Shown here in pieces: positions 60,352-64,000 of a stretch of 64,000 nt of DNA; the first letter of the stretch is position 1, and every line of letters starts with the position of its first letter. Origin of the DNA: Gammaproteobacteria bacterium (GTDB taxonomy: Bacteria; Pseudomonadota; Gammaproteobacteria; Burkholderiales; Nitrosomonadaceae). The DNA lies in the NCBI GenBank assembly GCA_015709635.1, contig CP054180.1, positions 1,550,001 through 1,614,000 on the forward strand, written 5' to 3'. A program made the translations under genes and the position numbers. Below the pieces are notes generated by a model. The model made no database searches and was not told where the DNA came from. It saw only the letters and a program-made list of their open reading frames with translations.

Positions 60352-62889
60352 GTGTATAAAACATCCTTTAGAGTAAGCTTGTTTGTAATCATCCTGATGT
60401 TGCCATGGGCTGTTATTCAAGCCGCGGGATTAGGTAAGTTGACACTTAATTCCGCTTTGGGGCAACCGCTTGCTGCTGAAATCGATATTGTCACGACCAG
60501 TAGCGATGATGTGTCATCTCTAAAAGCCAGTATCGCGCCCCGGGAAGCATTCACGCAAGCCGGTATCAGTTACGAACCGGTTCTATCCACAATCAAAGCT
60601 TCAGTGGAATCACGAGCCAACGGTAGCCCATACATCAAATTGTCATCACCGCAGGCCGTCAACGATCCTTTTTTGATGGTACTACTGGAATTGAATTGGT
60701 CTTCAGGACGTATACTGCGCGAATATACTGTTCTGCTTGATCCTATCGAAGCCAATACACAAAATATTGCCGCAGCAAGCACCAATTCCACTCCGGTGAT
60801 AGTTGCAACTCAATTGAATGAAGAGAAAGCACCTGCGGATGAAAAAAATAAGCGGGGTGTGAATTCTTCCGGAACGAAAACGAAAAATAACGCTCCCGGA
60901 TCCGGCAAGAAATCCTACGGGCCGGTAAAGCGCGGCGATACGCTGTCATCCATCGCCCGTCAGGTATTGCCGGCCGGTGTCGATCTTAATCAAATGCTCG
61001 TGGCACTTTATCATGCCAATCGCGATGCCTTCATTGCCGATAATATGAATCTGCTCAAAACCGGTACCGTTCTGAAGATACCGGAGAAGAATGAAATAGC
61101 GGCCGTTGATGCATCAACAGCACAAGCTGAGATTAAAATGCAAACCGCCGATTGGCGCAGCTATCGAAGTAAACTCGCCGATATCAGCCGGGAATCTCCG
61201 GCGCAGCACACGATTAGCCAGTCGGATCAAGGTCATATTACTACCACACTGGATAAGAAATCTGCGGCAACGCCGCACGTTTCTAAAGAAGTCCTGAAGT
61301 TATCGAGCGGAGCGCAATTACCCGATAAGGACGGTAAGATTCCGGATTCTACGCTGGTTGATCGTCTGCGGATGATGGAAGAAGATGCCATTGCACGCAA
61401 TCTTGCTCTGAAAGAAGCGAACGAGCGCGTGGCGATGCTGGAAAAAAGCATCGAGAACTTGAAACAGCTGCTGGAATTGAAGGATTCCGTTCTGGCGCAA
61501 GCGCAACTCAAAGCTGACCCGTCTCATAAGACTGCCGCTAAGCCGGAAGTGCAATCGTCGGTTGCAGTAGAATCCTCACCTGGGAAAGATACCAAAACGG
61601 AATTGAGTTTAGCTGCGGTGCCAGCGCAACAACCGCTCGCGGTTCAGCCGGCAAGCGAAGCAACCGCCAAAAGCCCGCCAGTCACTGCGCCTCCTCCAGC
61701 TTCTCTAGCACCGGACACTGAAAATCGTTCGTGGATTGATTTGCTATTTGGCTATATTGAATATATTGCTGGCGCGCTAATTTTAGGGTTGCTGCTGGTT
61801 CTGTTAATGATCAAAAGACGGCGCAAGCAGCAAGAAGCAGTCGAAGAGGAAGAAGACACGAGAAAAGAGAATTTCTCTTCCGCAATGCGTTCACGCATGT
61901 CAACCATGGCGGCTACCGGGGCGGCTGCGGCAGTCGCTGCTGATTCGTTTGCATCCGAAAACACGGAAGATGATCTAACTTATCAGAATTTAGATTCGTA
62001 TTCTGAGGATGAAGAGTTTGATAAAGAAGCAAAGTACGATGAAGATCATGCTCCAAGGTATGAAGCTGCAACGGAATTGCCAGCTGACGACGAGCCATTG
62101 ATAGCGGATTTGCAATCGGATGAGCAGCCAGTCAGCCAAAATGTGCGCGGTGATTTTGCAGAAGATTATGAGCAACCGGCCGATTCCGGGAGTGATGCGA
62201 CAAGCTCGGTGAATCAAATTGATTTTGATTTGAGCGATGAAGTTGATGAGATTAAGCATCATGCGGCGCTGGATCAATCGCTTGCGGATGACGAAGCGGG
62301 ATTATTGAATGCCGGCGAAGATTCGAAAGCACCTGAGAGTGCTGCAGATTACGCACTGGAAATCAATTTTGACGACTCGGAAAAATCTCTGGATGCTGTC
62401 AATCTCAACGACGATAATGTTTTCGACAATGAGAAAATGGATTTGGATTTTGATCTGGGAGATTCGGTTGGCTCGGGTATTGATCTGACTAAAGATGAAG
62501 CGGCAAGTGAAATCGAATTTCCATCAACCGGTGACGAATCGGCTGCAGATCAAAGCAAGACAATATCCGGATTACGTGATGAGCCCTTGGAATTTGATCA
62601 AATTCCGGATATCGCGCAAAAAGCACCTGTGGCAAATATATCTGAGCTTGAATTGGCTCATATTAACTTGAATCTTGAGGATTCCGATCAAGAAAACGAA
62701 AAGGAAGAAAATCTGGATTTAAGCGAAAAGAGCGAACAATGGCAGGAAGTGGAAACCAAGCTCGATCTGGCAAAAGCTTACCAGGAAATGGATGATAAGG
62801 AAGGCGCTAGAGAAATGCTTGAGGAAGTAATCCGGGACGGCGACGAAAAACAAAAGAAAGCAGCAAAGCAAATGCTGAAGAGTTTGTAA
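60352..62889 (+). CDS. fimV: FimV-like peptidoglycan-binding and pole-organising protein (845 aa)
   Basis: A signal peptide (SLFVIILMLPWAVIQAAG) is followed by the FimV N-terminal domain (LGKLTLNSALGQPLAAEIDI), a LysM domain (VKRGDTLSSIARQVLP, LLKTGTVLKIPE; about 190-245), a coiled coil, one membrane helix (AGALILGLLLVLLMIKRRRK; near 475), a very acidic cytoplasmic region and the FimV C-terminal domain (LDLAKAYQEMDDKEGAREML). The start is GTG at 60352. FimV proteins organise polar complexes such as type IV pili. Position between asd and truA is the conserved one. Confidence 0.93.
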   Translation: MYKTSFRVSLFVIILMLPWAVIQAAGLGKLTLNSALGQPLAAEIDIVTTSSDDVSSLKASIAPREAFTQAGISYEPVLSTIKASVESRANGSPYIKLSSPQAVNDPFLMVLLELNWSSGRILREYTVLLDPIEANTQNIAAASTNSTPVIVATQLNEEKAPADEKNKRGVNSSGTKTKNNAPGSGKKSYGPVKRGDTLSSIARQVLPAGVDLNQMLVALYHANRDAFIADNMNLLKTGTVLKIPEKNEIAAVDASTAQAEIKMQTADWRSYRSKLADISRESPAQHTISQSDQGHITTTLDKKSAATPHVSKEVLKLSSGAQLPDKDGKIPDSTLVDRLRMMEEDAIARNLALKEANERVAMLEKSIENLKQLLELKDSVLAQAQLKADPSHKTAAKPEVQSSVAVESSPGKDTKTELSLAAVPAQQPLAVQPASEATAKSPPVTAPPPASLAPDTENRSWIDLLFGYIEYIAGALILGLLLVLLMIKRRRKQQEAVEEEEDTRKENFSSAMRSRMSTMAATGAAAAVAADSFASENTEDDLTYQNLDSYSEDEEFDKEAKYDEDHAPRYEAATELPADDEPLIADLQSDEQPVSQNVRGDFAEDYEQPADSGSDATSSVNQIDFDLSDEVDEIKHHAALDQSLADDEAGLLNAGEDSKAPESAADYALEINFDDSEKSLDAVNLNDDNVFDNEKMDLDFDLGDSVGSGIDLTKDEAASEIEFPSTGDESAADQSKTISGLRDEPLEFDQIPDIAQKAPVANISELELAHINLNLEDSDQENEKEENLDLSEKSEQWQEVETKLDLAKAYQEMDDKEGAREMLEEVIRDGDEKQKKAAKQMLKSL

Positions 62890-62938
62890 GAATCACGATC
62901 GGATGGTATTGATCAACCGGTGACAGCATTTTTTGTTC

Positions 62939-63736
62939 GTGCGCGTAGTTCTTGTTTTAGAGTATGACGGCAGCCGTTATTGCGGATGGCAAAGCCAACC
63001 GCAAGGCTGCTCGATCCAGGATGTGCTGGAAACAGCCTTATCGAAAATCGCGCAAGAAAAAATCCGTATCATTACCGCCGGACGCACCGATACAGGAGTG
63101 CATGCACTCTATCAAGTGGTACATTTCGATACATTGGCGCAGCGCCCGGTCGGTGCCTGGATACGCGGCGTCAATGCATTATTGCCCAATGATATTGCGG
63201 TACTCTGGGCAAACGAAGTATCCGGCGAATTTCACGCCAGGTATAGTGCAAAGGAGCGACGCTACTTATATTTGTTATTGAATCAGCCGGTGCGACCAGG
63301 AATTAATAATAATAAAGTCGGCTGGTATCATCACCCGTTAGAATTGGCAAAAATGCAGGCTGCGGGCAATATTCTCATCGGTGAACATGATTTCTCTTCA
63401 TTTCGAGCCGCCGAATGTCAAGCAAAATCCCCGGTACGGACAATCACCCGGCTAACCATCACCCGACAAGGGAATATATTGGTTTTCGATATATGCGCTA
63501 ACGCATTTCTGCATCACATGGTGCGCAATATCATTGGTTGTCTTGTTTATGTCGGCAAAGGGAAGTATTCTGCCGAATGGATGCGAGAATTATTGGCAAG
63601 CTGTGACCGGACGTATGCCGCACCTACATTTTCCTCTGCGGGTTTGTATCTGGCCGGTGTGAAGTATGACACGTGCTGGGGCATGCCGGAATTTTCTCCG
63701 ATGCCGGTCATTGCCAATTCATCGTTTCATGATTAA
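62939..63736 (+). CDS. truA: tRNA pseudouridine(38-40) synthase
   Basis: Makes pseudouridine at positions 38-40 of the tRNA anticodon arm. The catalytic aspartate is in ITAGRTDTGVHALYQVVHF; other landmarks are RRYLYLLLNQPVRPG and NAFLHHMVRNIIGCLVYVG. GTG at 62939 (MRVVLVLEYDG) was chosen to match the family N-terminus; TTG at 62933 is an in-frame alternative. Length about 265 residues, normal. Confidence 0.94.
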   Translation: MRVVLVLEYDGSRYCGWQSQPQGCSIQDVLETALSKIAQEKIRIITAGRTDTGVHALYQVVHFDTLAQRPVGAWIRGVNALLPNDIAVLWANEVSGEFHARYSAKERRYLYLLLNQPVRPGINNNKVGWYHHPLELAKMQAAGNILIGEHDFSSFRAAECQAKSPVRTITRLTITRQGNILVFDICANAFLHHMVRNIIGCLVYVGKGKYSAEWMRELLASCDRTYAAPTFSSAGLYLAGVKYDTCWGMPEFSPMPVIANSSFHD

Positions 63737-63762
63737 GTTACAAAAAAGATTATAAAAATCCC

Positions 63763-64000
63763 ATGTCAGTGCGCGTAAAAGTATGTGGAATCACCCGTAG
63801 CGAAGATGCAAAAGCGGCAATTCAATCCGGTGCAGATGCCATCGGTTTTGTTTTTTGGCCGCAGAGTGCACGCTATATCGATGCGGATTCGGCGCGCCGG
63901 ATTGTTGAAGTGATACCGCCTTTTGTCTGTACCGTCGGGGTGTACGTTGACCCGGATGTTGCCTGGGTTGAGGAAACCGCACGAGTTGCCAAACTTAGCC
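63763..64000 (+). CDS. trpF: Phosphoribosylanthranilate isomerase, 5' part (cut by window end)
   Basis: The visible 79 residues start MSVRVKVCGITRSEDAKAAI, with the catalytic cysteine in KVCGITR, then GADAIGFVFWPQSARYI and VGVYVDPDV. The enzyme converts phosphoribosylanthranilate in tryptophan synthesis. The truA-trpF order is common in beta- and gammaproteobacteria. The C-terminal half lies outside the window. Confidence 0.94.
   Translation, partial: MSVRVKVCGITRSEDAKAAIQSGADAIGFVFWPQSARYIDADSARRIVEVIPPFVCTVGVYVDPDVAWVEETARVAKLS

Overview
The window looks like a chromosome segment of a betaproteobacterium, most likely an ammonia oxidiser of the Nitrosomonas group. The grounds are an Rh-type (not Amt-type) ammonium channel with a signal peptide, the order leuC-leuD-leuB-asd-fimV-truA-trpF, a PEP-CTERM protein, and several short dispersed repeats with TA-flanked ends. 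The taxonomic call is inference; no rRNA or marker tree is available here.

Region 1 (1-27952) is the remarkable part. It is a tandem array of nine two-gene cassettes. Each cassette has a small membrane-anchored or exported protein gene (145-165 codons, two conserved cysteines) whose end overlaps or abuts a class 3-type lipase gene (GHSLGG or GHSMGG nucleophile motif). Only the last lipase (20663-27952) is full length: it continues into about 2000 residues of RTX calcium-binding repeats and a CADG/cadherin-like domain, as expected for a type I-secreted giant protein. The upstream lipases stop soon after the lipase region. There are two lipase types (A and B) and two matching types of small protein (a and b), always paired a-A and b-B, in the order A, B, A, A, B, A, A, B, A-RTX, so a B-A-A super-repeat is visible. 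Blocks that are almost identical between cassettes flank blocks that vary. I interpret this as a polymorphic toxin/immunity (or lipase/partner) locus in which the variable toxin tip is N-terminal because the secretion signal is C-terminal, and the upstream cassettes are a silent reservoir. This is a hypothesis. The array has been invaded by one 1279-bp IS5-family element, four copies of an 801-805-bp IS5/IS427-like element, and six copies of a 110-bp three-hairpin palindromic element, one of which sits in frame inside a lipase gene.

Region 2 (27973-40322) is housekeeping: a LysR regulator divergent from pirin and DoxX genes; sdhCDA without sdhB; a secreted SNase-like nuclease; the mlaFEDCB phospholipid transport operon followed by a yadGH-type ABC exporter, ibaG and a djlA-like co-chaperone gene.

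Region 3 (40323-54605) mixes accessory and core genes: TA-flanked miniature elements (three copies, two of them inverted around the Rh channel gene), a glutathione S-transferase remnant, an AAA/DUF4143 ATPase, an AT-rich hypothetical gene, hrpA, a PEP-CTERM protein, a GST/HxlR-regulator divergent pair with a two-dyad putative operator, the Rh channel, a CNP1-like lipoprotein, an unusual Fe-S oxidoreductase-DUF3501 fusion and rubrerythrin.

Region 4 (54606-64000) holds an MFS transporter, the leucine genes leuCDB, asd, fimV, truA and the start of trpF, all on the + strand.
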